This document shows positions 26,111-34,253 of a stretch of DNA of 64,000 nucleotides, in pieces. The notes under the pieces are model-generated. The model searched no databases and had not been told where the DNA came from. It saw only the letters and a list, made by a program, of their open reading frames with translations. Each line of letters starts with the position of its first letter. Position 1 is the stretch's first letter. The translations under genes and the position numbers were made by a program. Where the stretch lies: NCBI GenBank assembly GCA_963812775.1, contig CAWEWH010000001.1, forward strand, positions 62,001 through 126,000, written 5' to 3'. The stretch is from CAWEWH01 sp963812775. Lineage in GTDB: Bacteria > Pseudomonadota > Alphaproteobacteria > Rhizobiales > Beijerinckiaceae.

Positions 26111-28477
26111 TTGCCGCAGCACGCAAGAGCTTCTGACCGCTCGAAAAAGTCTTCCCACTACACGCTCCCCTCCAAGGACGAAGTCCTGGCCTACATCGCG
26201 CAGGCCAAGGGTGAGCTGAGCAAGCGGCAGATTCTGCGGGCCTTCAATCTCCCTTCCAAGAAGTTTGCCTGGCTCAAGGAGATGCTCAAGCAGCTCGAGC
26301 GCGACGGCGCCTTGGCGCGCCGCCGCGGTCGCATCCATGAGGCCGGCGCGCTGCCGCAAGTCGTGCTGGCCGACATCGTCGGCCGCGATCGTGACGGCGA
26401 GCTCATCGCCGAGCCGGTGGAATGGGACGAGGCGAGCCAGGGCCCGATCCCCAAGATTCTGGTGACGACGCCGCGCAAGCCGCAGCCCGGCCAGCCGACG
26501 CCCGGCGTCGGCGAGCGCGCGCTGCTGCGCGTCGAGCCGAGCGGCGAACAGCAGGGCCCCGCCTATACGGGCCGCGCCATGAAGATCATCCCCAAGTCGA
26601 AGGCGAGCGTACTCGGCATTTTCCGTGCCCTGCCCGGCGGCGGTGGCCGCATCGTCTCGGTGGACAAGAAGAATCTCGGCCGTGAATTGTCCGTGCGGCC
26701 TGGCGACGAAGACGGTGCGCAGGACGGTGATCTCGTGTCCGTCGCCATCGCGCCGGAGGGCCGCATCGGCCTCGCCCGCGCCAAGGTGCGCGAGCGGCTC
26801 GGTTCGCTCAAATCCGAGCGCGCCGTCAGCCTCATCGCCATCCACGCGCACGGCATCCCGACGGAATTCTCGCGCGCCGCTTTGGCCGAGGCGGAGGCCG
26901 CGCGCCCGCTGACGCTCGCCGGCCGCGAGGACTGGCGCAAGTTTCCCCTTGTCACCATAGATCCCGTCGACGCCAAGGACCATGACGACGCCGTGCACGC
27001 CGCACCCGACGAAGATCCGGGCAATCGCGGCGGCTTCGTGCTCTCCGTCGCCATCGCCGACGTGGCGGCCTACGTGCGGCCAGGCTCGGCTCTCGACAAG
27101 GAGGCGCTGGAGCGTGGCAACTCGGTCTACTTTCCCGATCGCGTCGTGCCGATGCTGCCGGAGCGCATCTCCAACGATCTGTGCTCCCTGAAGCCCAACG
27201 CGGACCGCGCGGCGCTCGCGCTGCGCGTCATCGTCGACGCCAACGGCCGCAAGCGGAAGCACACGTTCCACCGCGTGCTCATGCGCTCGGCCGCCAAGCT
27301 CGCCTACACGCAGGCACAGGCCGCCATCGACGGCGCGCCCGACGACACGACAGCACCGCTGCTCGAGCCCGTGCTGAAGCCGCTATGGGCGGCCTATGGC
27401 GCTCTGGCGCGGGCCCGCGACCAGCGCGAGCCGCTAGCGCTCGACCTGCCGGAGCGCAAGCTCATCCTCAAGGAGGACCGCACCCTCGACCGGGTCGTCA
27501 TCCCGCCGCGCCTTGACGCGCACCGGCTCATCGAGGAGTTCATGATCCTCGCCAATGTGTGCGCCGCCGAGACCCTCGAGGGGGCCGGCTCGCCGCTGCT
27601 CTATCGCGTGCACGACGAGCCCACCTTCGAGAAGATGCAGGTGCTCGGCGAGGTCATGGCGTCCATCGACATGAAACTGCCCAAGGGCGGCGCGGTGAAG
27701 CCGGCCTTGTTCAACCGCATCCTGGCGCAGGTGGCGGGCGGCGAGCACCAGACTTTCATCAACGAGGTGGTGTTGCGCTCGCAGGCGCAGGCCGAATATG
27801 CGGCCGAGAACTACGGCCATTTCGGGCTCAATCTGCGCCGCTACGCGCACTTCACATCACCGATCCGCCGCTACGCCGATCTCATCGTGCACCGCTCGCT
27901 GATCGGCACCCTCGGGCTCGGCGCGGATGGCCTGCCGCCGTCGCTGACGCGCGAGGAACTGGCCGAGACCGCCGCCCGTATCTCGGCGGCCGAGCGCCGC
28001 GCCATGGCGGCCGAGCGCGAGACCGTCGACCGGCTCATCGCCCATTTCATGGCCGAGCATATCGGCGCCACCTTCGAGGGCCAGATTTCCGGCGTCACGC
28101 GCGCCGGCCTGTTCGTCAAGCTCGTCGAGACGGGCGCCGACGGGTTCATCCCCGCTTCCACCATCGGCGACGACTATTACCGCTACGAGGAGAAGCGCCA
28201 CGCCATGGTGGGCAACCGCACGGGCGAGACGTTCCGCCTCGGCGACCGCCTCAGCGTGAAGCTCGTGGAAGCCGCCCCGGTCGCGGGCGCACTGCGTTTC
28301 GCCATCATGTCGCACGGACGCGGCGAGGCGCGCGGCGCGCCACAGAAGGACCGGGCGCGGCGTTCTGAACGCGGCGAGGCGGCCGACGGCGCGAGCGGGC
28401 GCCGCCACGCCGACGCAGCCAAGCCGAAGAAGAGCGCCCGGCGGCGTGCCTCGAAGAAAGCGAAGGCGCGCCGATGA
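26111..28477 (+). CDS. rnr: Ribonuclease R
   Basis: About 788 residues. An N-terminal winged helix (PSKDEVLAYIAQAKGELSKR) precedes cold-shock-like domains. The RNB catalytic core has VTIDPVDAKDHDDAVHA, with the Asp cluster that binds Mg, and YAHFTSPIRRYADLIVHR. The S1 domain reads FEGQISGVTRAGLFVKLVE. The tail is Lys/Arg/Ala-rich. The enzyme degrades structured RNA from the 3' end. No in-frame ATG exists at the expected N-terminus; the TTG at 26111 (MPQHARASDRSKKS) or the TTG at 26063 must serve, or a base is missing. It overlaps the DUF983 gene by 4 bases. Confidence 0.94.
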   Translation: MPQHARASDRSKKSSHYTLPSKDEVLAYIAQAKGELSKRQILRAFNLPSKKFAWLKEMLKQLERDGALARRRGRIHEAGALPQVVLADIVGRDRDGELIAEPVEWDEASQGPIPKILVTTPRKPQPGQPTPGVGERALLRVEPSGEQQGPAYTGRAMKIIPKSKASVLGIFRALPGGGGRIVSVDKKNLGRELSVRPGDEDGAQDGDLVSVAIAPEGRIGLARAKVRERLGSLKSERAVSLIAIHAHGIPTEFSRAALAEAEAARPLTLAGREDWRKFPLVTIDPVDAKDHDDAVHAAPDEDPGNRGGFVLSVAIADVAAYVRPGSALDKEALERGNSVYFPDRVVPMLPERISNDLCSLKPNADRAALALRVIVDANGRKRKHTFHRVLMRSAAKLAYTQAQAAIDGAPDDTTAPLLEPVLKPLWAAYGALARARDQREPLALDLPERKLILKEDRTLDRVVIPPRLDAHRLIEEFMILANVCAAETLEGAGSPLLYRVHDEPTFEKMQVLGEVMASIDMKLPKGGAVKPALFNRILAQVAGGEHQTFINEVVLRSQAQAEYAAENYGHFGLNLRRYAHFTSPIRRYADLIVHRSLIGTLGLGADGLPPSLTREELAETAARISAAERRAMAAERETVDRLIAHFMAEHIGATFEGQISGVTRAGLFVKLVETGADGFIPASTIGDDYYRYEEKRHAMVGNRTGETFRLGDRLSVKLVEAAPVAGALRFAIMSHGRGEARGAPQKDRARRSERGEAADGASGRRHADAAKPKKSARRRASKKAKARR

Positions 28478-28899
28478 CTTGGGAATTAAAGGCCCCGAAG
28501 CGCGACTGGTGGCAGGCGGTGAAGCGCGGCCTTCTGGGCCGTTGTCCCAATTGCGGCAAGGGCCGGCTGTTCGGCCGCTTCCTGAAGGTTAACCCGACCT
28601 GTGCCGTCTGCGGGATGGACTTCCACCATCATCGCGCCGACGACCTGCCGCCCTATCTGGTCATCCTCGTCGTCGGCCATATTGTTGTCGGCGCCATGCT
28701 TTCGGTCGACAGCGCCTTTGACTGGCCCGCATGGCTGCGTTTTCTCATCTGGCCTACCTTGACCCTGGTCTTGTCACTGGCGCTGATCCAGCCCATCAAG
28801 GGCGCCGTCGTCGCCCATCAATGGGCGCTGCTGATGCATGGTTTTGGCGGTGACCACGACGAGGAAGCGGTCTTGCGTGGCCGCCAACCAGGCGATTGA
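28474..28899 (+). CDS. DUF983 zinc-ribbon membrane protein
   Basis: 141 residues. An N-terminal zinc ribbon (RCPNCGKGRLFGRFL, then CAVCGMDFHHHRADDLPPY) is followed by two membrane spans (LVILVVGHIVVGAMLSV and FLIWPTLTLVLSLALIQP). This is the standard DUF983 layout. It overlaps rnr (ATGA) and precedes the NUDIX gene by 12 bases, in an order conserved in many alphaproteobacteria. Function unknown. Confidence 0.93.
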   Translation: MTWELKAPKRDWWQAVKRGLLGRCPNCGKGRLFGRFLKVNPTCAVCGMDFHHHRADDLPPYLVILVVGHIVVGAMLSVDSAFDWPAWLRFLIWPTLTLVLSLALIQPIKGAVVAHQWALLMHGFGGDHDEEAVLRGRQPGD

Positions 28900-28911
28900 G
28901 CGGGAGACAAG

Positions 28912-29673
28912 GTGAGCGACGCGACCAAAGAGCTGGCACGGGACATCGCTAAGCACGTGGCCGACGTCCCCAGCCACGCCCACGGCAACCCCTACATGCG
29001 GCCGAAAAATGCCGCGACGCTGATCATCATCGATCGCAAGGGCAAGGAGCCGCGGGTGCTCATGGGCCGGCGTCACGCCGGCCACAAGTTCATGCCCGGC
29101 AAGTTCGTGTTCCCCGGCGGCCGCATCGAGAAGGCCGACCGCGTGATGGCGGCGGCAAGCCCGCTCGACGTGGCGGTGGCCGAGAAGCTCATTGCCCGCA
29201 CGCAAAGGCCTTCCTTGACGCTGGCGCGCGCGCTCGCGCTGGCCGCCATCCGCGAGACCTTCGAGGAAACCGGGCTGCTGCTCGGCCGCCGCGCCGCGCC
29301 ACCCCCCGGCAAGGTGCCGCCCGGCCCATGGGCGGAGTTCGTCCGCCACGGCATCGTGCCGGACCTCGAGCCGCTGCGCTTCATCACCCGCGCCATCACG
29401 CCGCCGGGACGGCCTCGCCGCTTCGACACGCGTTTCTTCGCGGTGGATGGCGAGGCGATCGCCGGCGAGGTGGGCGGCATCATCGGGCCCGACGCCGAGC
29501 TCGTCGAGCTCACATGGGTCAACCTCGACGAGGCGCGGGAGCTCGACCTGCCGCCGATCACCAAGCGCGTGCTTGTGGAGCTCGAGCAGCGCACCGCCGC
29601 CGGTTTTGCGGCGGCACTGCCGGTGCCGTTCTACTACAACAAGCACAACAAGTTTCACCGCGACGAGCTCTGA
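28912..29673 (+). CDS. NUDIX hydrolase
   Basis: 253 residues. It starts at GTG 28912 with GGAGACAAG just upstream. TLIIIDRKGKEPRVLMGRR leads into KFVFPGGRIEKADR and then, after an insert of about 40 residues, AAIRETFEETGLLLGRR, giving a Nudix box with a long spacer as in the CoA-pyrophosphatase/NUDT19-like branch. It cleaves nucleoside-diphosphate-linked substrates; the exact one is unknown. It belongs to the rnr-DUF983-NUDIX unit. Confidence 0.92.
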   Translation: MSDATKELARDIAKHVADVPSHAHGNPYMRPKNAATLIIIDRKGKEPRVLMGRRHAGHKFMPGKFVFPGGRIEKADRVMAAASPLDVAVAEKLIARTQRPSLTLARALALAAIRETFEETGLLLGRRAAPPPGKVPPGPWAEFVRHGIVPDLEPLRFITRAITPPGRPRRFDTRFFAVDGEAIAGEVGGIIGPDAELVELTWVNLDEARELDLPPITKRVLVELEQRTAAGFAAALPVPFYYNKHNKFHRDEL

Positions 29674-29786
29674 CGCGCCGACCTGGCCCGTCAGTTCACC
29701 CTGCTTTCCCGGGCCGCGCGGGCCCGCCGCGAGTTCAGAGCACTTGCGCATGTTCGCATCCGAAGGCCGCGCACACTTTCGGGATC

Positions 29787-30983
29787 ATGCGTCGACGTGA
29801 TGCGCCCATGACGCCCAAACTGGAAACGGCGTCTACCTTCGACCGCGCCGGCGTCCTCGCGGTTGCCGCGGCTGTGCTGACGGCCGCCAGCGCCGGCATG
29901 GCCATGAGCCTGTCGATGCCGCTGCTGTCGCTGGAGATGGAGCGCATGGGCGCCTCAGCCACGGTGATCGGCCTGTCCACGACGGTCTCGGGCATCGCCA
30001 GCATGGTGACGATACCGCTGGTGCCGCGGCTCGCGGCGAAAGTCGGCATGGCCCGGCTCATGGCCCTCGCGGTCCTGTCCTCCGTGCTAATGTTTCCGCT
30101 CTTCAAGGCCACCTATTCGATCGCCTGGTGGTTCCCGCTGCGCGCACTCTACGGCATCCCCCTCGGCACGCTCTTCGTGCTGTCCGAGTATTGGATCAAT
30201 GCCGCCGCCCCGCCGCAACGGCGCGGCTTCATCATGGGCATCTACGCCACGGTGCTGTCGATCGGCTTCGCGGCCGGGCCGGCGGTGCTGCTCGTCGTCG
30301 GCACAAGCGGTTGGCCGCCTTACCTCGCCGGCACGGCGATGCTCGCGCTCGCCGCGCTGCCGATCGCGCTTGCGCGCGGTCTGGCGCCGGACCTGCCGCA
30401 CGGCAAGCGCCGCGGCATCATCTTCTTCATCGTGGCAGCACCGGCCGCCACGCTCGCCGCCCTGATGTTCGGCGCCATCGAGACGGCCATCTTCACGCTC
30501 ATGCCGATCTACACGCTGCGCCTCGGTTTTTCGGCCGAGAACGCCGCCTTCTTCAACACCGTGCTCGGGCTCGGCAATATCGTCTTCCAGATCCCGCTCG
30601 GGCTCCTGTCAGACCGCATGGACCGGCGCGTTCTCCTCGTCATCGTCGGCACGATCGGCGTCCTCGGAGCAGCCGCCCTTCCCTTCGTGGTGACCCTGCT
30701 GCCGGTTTTCTACGCCGTGCTGTTCGTGTGGGGCGGCATCATCGCGGCGCTGTACACCGTCGGTCTCGCCCATCTCGGCGCCCGCTTCACGGGGGCCGAC
30801 CTCGCTGGCGCCAATGCCGTCTTCATCATGCTCTATACGCTCGGGCTGATCGGCGGCACGCCCCTCGTCGGTATTGGCATGGACGCCTACGATCCGCACG
30901 GCTTTGCCGCGACCTTGGCCGCGTTCTTTGGGATCTACGTGGCGATCGTGCTGATCCGCATGGCGCTCGGGCGGCCGGCGTAG
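29787..30983 (+). CDS. MFS transporter (YcaD-like)
   Basis: 398 residues and twelve predicted spans. VLTAASAGMAMSLSMPLLSL is span 1, SSVLMFPLFKATYSIAWWFP and LYGIPLGTLFVLSEYWINAA are central, the loop MDRRVLLVIVG between spans 8 and 9 is basic, and IYVAIVLIRMALGRPA ends the protein. The SEYWINA signature resembles the YcaD/DUF894-like subgroup of the major facilitator superfamily. The start could also be the ATG at 29808. Substrate unknown. Confidence 0.9.
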   Translation: MRRRDAPMTPKLETASTFDRAGVLAVAAAVLTAASAGMAMSLSMPLLSLEMERMGASATVIGLSTTVSGIASMVTIPLVPRLAAKVGMARLMALAVLSSVLMFPLFKATYSIAWWFPLRALYGIPLGTLFVLSEYWINAAAPPQRRGFIMGIYATVLSIGFAAGPAVLLVVGTSGWPPYLAGTAMLALAALPIALARGLAPDLPHGKRRGIIFFIVAAPAATLAALMFGAIETAIFTLMPIYTLRLGFSAENAAFFNTVLGLGNIVFQIPLGLLSDRMDRRVLLVIVGTIGVLGAAALPFVVTLLPVFYAVLFVWGGIIAALYTVGLAHLGARFTGADLAGANAVFIMLYTLGLIGGTPLVGIGMDAYDPHGFAATLAAFFGIYVAIVLIRMALGRPA

Positions 30984-31089
30984 GGCCGTTCGCCCTTGAC
31001 TTCCCCCACCCCGTTGGGCCATTTCGGCTCAACAGCCGCTACCCCGGCTCGTCGCAATTCAACCGGGCGCAAGCCCAAAGGGTGCCGCC

Positions 31090-31257
31090 ATGGCCAAGTC
31101 CGTGACCATCAAGATCAAGCTGCAGTCGACCGCCGACACCGGCTACTATTATGTGACCAAGAAGAACACCCGCAACATGACCGACAAGATGTCGGTCAAG
31201 AAGTACGACCCCGTCGCCAAGAAGCACGTGGAGTTCAAGGAAACGAAGATTAAGTAG
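31090..31257 (+). CDS. rpmG: 50S ribosomal protein L33
   Basis: 55 residues: MAKSVTIKIKLQSTADTGYY, then YVTKKNTRNMTDKMSVKKYD and a C-terminus HVEFKETKIK. This is the alphaproteobacterial L33 without the zinc-binding cysteines (a C-minus type). It is a basic protein of the large ribosomal subunit near the E site. It sits at the end of the rnr-NUDIX-MFS block, followed by a terminator. Confidence 0.97.
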   Translation: MAKSVTIKIKLQSTADTGYYYVTKKNTRNMTDKMSVKKYDPVAKKHVEFKETKIK

Positions 31258-31558
31258 GAGGAAATGCTCAAGCGATTGAGATAATTAAGAAAAAGCCGCC
31301 AAATTTAGGCGGCAATTTCTTTTGGGGTCACGGAGGGGCGGCATTATGGAGTCGCAGCCGCATTGAATTTTCCTCAGCCGTTTGCGGCGCGCCTGCCGCG
31401 CGTCGAGGCCCCGCGATTCCTTAGTGCCGGCGGCTGTCCGGCAGCGTGCTCTCCACCAATCCGATGTTCGCGTCGGGCCTCTCCTCGAGCGTCTCGACCA
31501 GATGGGGCCGCTGTCGCCACCGCCGGCTATCTGCCGAGTCCGAAGAGGTAAGGATACC
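31258..31558. other. Intergenic boundary region after rpmG
   Basis: About 300 bases between the core-like genes and the accessory stretch. It holds the rpmG terminator and then sequence in which I see no convincing gene on either strand. It marks where conserved gene order stops. Confidence 0.5.
31291..31320. terminator. Rho-independent terminator of rpmG (works both ways)
   Basis: GCCGCC, loop AAATTTA, GGCGGC, followed on the plus strand by AATTTCTTTT and on the minus strand by TTTTTCTTAATT. Confidence 0.85.
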
Positions 31559-32329
31559 GTGGCCAAAGACGCTTTCCTGCCGGCCCGCCTCACGCTCGCC
31601 AGAGCGTCCAAGCACATCGAAGATTTCTCAGCTGGGATCGACCGCTACTTCAGCGGACAGCCGGGCAAGCAAGCGGTCGAACTCGATCAAGCGACAGGAG
31701 AGTGGCTCTGGAAGCTTCAATTTGCCGAAAGTCCAGTGCCTGTTGAATTAAACTCCATTGCGATGGATGCCGTCACAAACGTGCGCGATGTTCTGGACAA
31801 CACGGTTTATGCGGCGGCCGTCGCGGCGAACGGAAAGTTAAAGCATCCCACGAAGATCAAATTTCCATTCGGCAAAAACCTCCAAGCCGTGAGGGGAAAC
31901 ATCTCGCCCGAGGTTCCGCCGCCGATCGCAAATATTCTTGTCTCCCTTAGACCAGACGAAACAAAGCACACCTGCCTCTGGGTAATCAACGAATTGGCCA
32001 ACGCCAAGAAGCACCGATGGGAACTCGAGCCATTCCCGGTGTTCGGTAATATAGGCGCGCTCGTTCATCCATCTGCTGTCGTCGGTGGTGGCGCCGTGAA
32101 GATGTGCAGGGAATGGGATGCCAGCAAACACGAACTTACCTACATGCGCGTTCCCGCCGCCTTGAAAGGACGGCTCACAGTAGCCGTTCCCGTCGACATA
32201 TCGTTCGACAGGCCACAGATGATCCGGGGAGGCTCAGCACTCAATTTGCTGCGCATATTCGGTATGCAAGCAACGGAAATTCTGACGAATGTCGAGGCGG
32301 AATGCCGTAACCAGGGCTGGGTCAAATAG
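31559..32329 (+). CDS. Hypothetical protein of the accessory region
   Basis: 256 residues, soluble, start GTG at 31559 with AAGAGG upstream. It is mixed alpha/beta, with features such as LTLARASKHIEDFSAGIDRY, LNSIAMDAVTNVRDVLDNTV and KHPTKIKFPFGKN. The pattern IEDF...YF / NVRDVLDN recalls small hypothetical proteins found in Rhizobiales islands, whose role is unknown. It opens the accessory stretch and has more AT-rich codons than the genes to the left, consistent with transfer. Confidence 0.7.
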   Translation: MAKDAFLPARLTLARASKHIEDFSAGIDRYFSGQPGKQAVELDQATGEWLWKLQFAESPVPVELNSIAMDAVTNVRDVLDNTVYAAAVAANGKLKHPTKIKFPFGKNLQAVRGNISPEVPPPIANILVSLRPDETKHTCLWVINELANAKKHRWELEPFPVFGNIGALVHPSAVVGGGAVKMCREWDASKHELTYMRVPAALKGRLTVAVPVDISFDRPQMIRGGSALNLLRIFGMQATEILTNVEAECRNQGWVK

Positions 32330-32530
32330 AAGAGACCGCGCTGGATTGGATATCACTGCCATTTTCTTGAACGCCATCATGACCTCCGAAATCAGCGGCG
32401 ATGGCCCTATGCGCAGCGCGCGGTTCACGTTGGTGCCTGGCGTGCCGGCTACTTCGATGAGCGCCCTCGTCCCTGGCACGCGCCGAGCACGAGGGGAGCT
32501 TCGCTATCGTGGACGCGAACCAGCAGACGC

Positions 32531-32677
32531 TTCTTTGTTTACTTCGAGGATGAGGAGTCGCGCCGGACAGTCATGAACCGCCCCACGCGTGATGAGGCGC
32601 GGCGCATTGCAGTGAATATCGCCAAGCTGCCGGTGTTCATCGGGAGGCGGAGAAGTACCGCCAGGCGAAGGGCGAAT
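32531..32677 (+). pseudogene. Frame-broken mini-gene, copy A of an EARRIA-type small protein
   Basis: The frame reads FFVYFEDEESRRTVMNRPTR, then DEARRIAVNIAKLPVFI. After that two extra G bases at the run in ATCGGGAGGCGG shift it; removing them gives EAEKYRQAKGE and a stop near 32677. It matches copy B at 33255-33410 closely. The family is short, basic and of unknown function. Confidence 0.6.
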
Positions 32678-32712
32678 GAAAAAACCCCTCCGTCGGGGAA
32701 ACGGCGGAGGGG
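32678..32712 (-). terminator. Minus-strand terminator-like hairpin 1
   Basis: Stem CCCCTCCG / CGGAGGGG with a 12-base loop; on the minus strand it is followed by TTTTTTC. No matching minus-strand gene was found upstream of it. Confidence 0.6.
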
Positions 32713-32843
32713 CATGCGCATGCCGGTGGATGAAGAAACACCGGCACAGCGGGAGGCTATCTCAGGTACGCGATGCTTCGCAATAGCGGCATTATGAGAG
32801 CGCGTCGTCGCAACGCAGAACGCCCCTCTCTTTCGCGGCAGAC

Positions 32844-32880
32844 AGAAAAGACCCCTTCCGGCACCAGGCGGGAAGGGGTC
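32844..32880 (-). terminator. Minus-strand terminator-like hairpin 2
   Basis: A perfect 10-base stem GACCCCTTCC (32850-32859) / GGAAGGGGTC (32871-32880); on the minus strand it is followed by TTTTCTG. No matching gene was found. Confidence 0.6.
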
Positions 32881-33123
32881 AAGTCGGGTCCCATATCGCT
32901 TGCCGCGCGGGCGAGGGTTAAATCAGCCTTACAGCGCCACGCGACGCCCTCATAACGTGAGCTGCAACACTTGAGTTCCGCGCTTAAAAAAAACCGCGTA
33001 AGCCCCCCAGCCAATTCGGCTCAGTGGGCCGTCCGTGCGGCGCTCTAAAGGCTGGGCTGCGCTGGCGAAGCCCCTAGCGTCGGTGCGGCTGCGCACGCCG
33101 TCGATAACAAGATTAGTGCTCGG

Positions 33124-33142
33124 TCCCCTGGGCCCCAGGGGA
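33124..33142. repeat. GC-rich palindrome
   Basis: TCCCCTGG, a 3-base GCC loop and CCAGGGGA form a perfect 8-base stem in a GC-rich stretch (33000-33250) with no gene. Confidence 0.45.
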
Positions 33143-33254
33143 TAAGCCGCAAACTACCTGGGACAAAGCCCCGGCCGGTCGTTCTTCCCAAGGGGCGGCC
33201 GGCCACCTTGCGGTATCCACAAAGAGAAGCCCCCAGGTCCGCGACGCTAATGGC

Positions 33255-33410
33255 GTGGCTCTAGCCCACGTCTATTTCGAGGACGAGGACACGCGGCGCT
33301 CCGTCATGAACCGATTGACACAGGACGAGGCTCGGCGCGTTGCCGCTAACATCGCGAAACTGCCGACGTTTATTGAGGCTGAGAAGTACCGCCGGACCAA
33401 GGGCGAATGA
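33255..33410 (+). CDS. Mini-protein, copy B of the EARRIA-type small protein
   Basis: 51 residues from GTG 33255 (or 34 from ATG 33306): AHVYFEDEDTRRSVMNRLTQ, then DEARRVAANIAKLPTFIEA, ending EKYRRTKGE. The copy with the broken frame at 32531-32677 shares most residues, showing a local duplication of a short basic helix-rich protein. The function is unknown; the DEARR.A.NIAKLP core is reminiscent of short phage- or plasmid-borne proteins in Bradyrhizobium. Confidence 0.5.
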   Translation: MALAHVYFEDEDTRRSVMNRLTQDEARRVAANIAKLPTFIEAEKYRRTKGE

Positions 33411-33438
33411 AGAAGCCGCGCGGCTGGGGTGACGGATA

Positions 33439-33756
33439 ATGGAACGCGAACCTTCTGCACACGCAAAACGCCAAACTCTGCGGCGAGAGTCGAGACTCAT
33501 ATTCTGGCAGGAGTTGCGGCGGGCGGCGGGGTTATTGATGGTCGCTCATGCTGCGGGATTAGTTGCGACGCTAAATTTAATGCTCGCCAAGGGCGAGAAA
33601 GCAACGACAGTCGTTCTGAATCCAGTCCTGGTCACCGTCTTCAGTTTTGGCTTCGTGGCTGCGTTCTTCGCCTGGGGAGGAGCGTTCGTCGCTTTTATCG
33701 ACCTCTCAGGACGCAGAGTCAGGGGCAGAATCGAAGCGGGGGCCCGAACTTACTAG
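33439..33756 (+). CDS. Hypothetical small membrane protein
   Basis: 105 residues. A basic N-terminus (MEREPSAHAKRQTLRRESRL) is followed by two membrane spans (AAGLLMVAHAAGLVATLNL and VLVTVFSFGFVAAFFAWGGA). A second open frame overlapping its end (to 33880) adds a third hydrophobic span (FALITVFISAILLLLVIIGV). Gene and extension may be one protein separated by a frame change. No family recognised. Confidence 0.5.
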   Translation: MEREPSAHAKRQTLRRESRLIFWQELRRAAGLLMVAHAAGLVATLNLMLAKGEKATTVVLNPVLVTVFSFGFVAAFFAWGGAFVAFIDLSGRRVRGRIEAGARTY

Positions 33757-33876
33757 TGGTCTTTTCGCGCTGATCACGGTCTTCATCTCGGCGATACTCC
33801 TTCTCCTGGTCATCATAGGGGTCGGTTTGACATTTGGGGCTATTGGCGGGCCGTCGCTAATTCCGATCATCCAAAG

Positions 33877-34035
33877 ATGAAGAAGCCGCGCAAGAAATCC
33901 ACCGAGCCCGTCCGCTGGACCGTCTTCATGATGCGCAGCAAGGCCACGTTCCTCGGCTCAGTCGAAGCCGGAGACGAAAAGGGAGCTATGGCCAAGGCAA
34001 TCAAGGAGCTGGAGATCAGGCCGGCAGATCAGTAG
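33877..34035 (+). CDS. Small hypothetical protein
   Basis: 52 residues, MKKPRKKSTEPVRWTVFMMR followed by KATFLGSVEAGDEKGAMAKA and a C-terminus IKELEIRPADQ. The layout (basic start, W-x-V/I-x-x-R-strand, F/LG.V.A.DE..A...AI.E) is that of a small protein family seen repeatedly in Rhizobiales accessory regions. Function unknown. It lies directly after the membrane protein frame. Confidence 0.6.
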   Translation: MKKPRKKSTEPVRWTVFMMRSKATFLGSVEAGDEKGAMAKAIKELEIRPADQ

Positions 34036-34123
34036 CGGATCAGCGTTCGGCGAGAGTGAGCTGCTCCGGCTTGTGTGCAAAATTGACCAGAAGCCACCTC
34101 GGCGGGACCCTAGATTTAACTAG

Positions 34124-34212
34124 CGCCGACGCCTCTCGGCACCCCCAGGAGGATCAACGTCGGCGGCACTCGGGCTGAGGAACGCCCCCCAACCGGCTCC
34201 TCAGCCCCTTTT
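34124..34212 (+). ncRNA. Candidate structured small RNA with its own terminator
   Basis: Two hairpins in a row in a stretch with no gene. The first has an 8-base perfect stem CGCCGACG (34124-34131) / CGTCGGCG (34158-34165) enclosing CCTC...GAGG. The second has a 10-base perfect stem GGGCTGAGGA (34172-34181) / TCCTCAGCCC (34198-34207) followed by CTTTT. This is the form of a short trans-acting RNA ending at a rho-independent terminator. I could not assign an RNA family. Confidence 0.5.
34172..34212 (+). terminator. Rho-independent terminator
   Basis: Ten perfect base pairs (GGGCTGAGGA / TCCTCAGCCC) and a CTTTT tail, about 137 bases after the stop at 34035. It could end the 33877 gene transcript or the candidate small RNA. 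Confidence 0.75.
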
Positions 34213-34253
34213 CGAAGTAGCCCACTCCGCCTGGCGGCTGCAAAGTTAGTTGA

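Larger units (their letters stand above)
32330..33254. other. Gene-poor accessory stretch with decayed fragments and hairpins
   Basis: About 925 bases with no intact gene that I can support. It contains a frame-broken mini-gene (32531-32677), two minus-strand terminator-like hairpins and a GC-rich palindrome. Remaining open frames are short and unlike neighbouring proteins. The content suggests degraded mobile or plasmid-derived DNA. Confidence 0.6.

Noticed and set aside
31285..31617. A 110-residue minus-strand frame after rpmG
   Set aside because: It starts inside the next gene and crosses the rpmG terminator; no ribosome-binding site.
32234..32479. An 81-residue minus-strand frame
   Set aside because: It overlaps the end of the plus-strand hypothetical gene and lacks any family resemblance.
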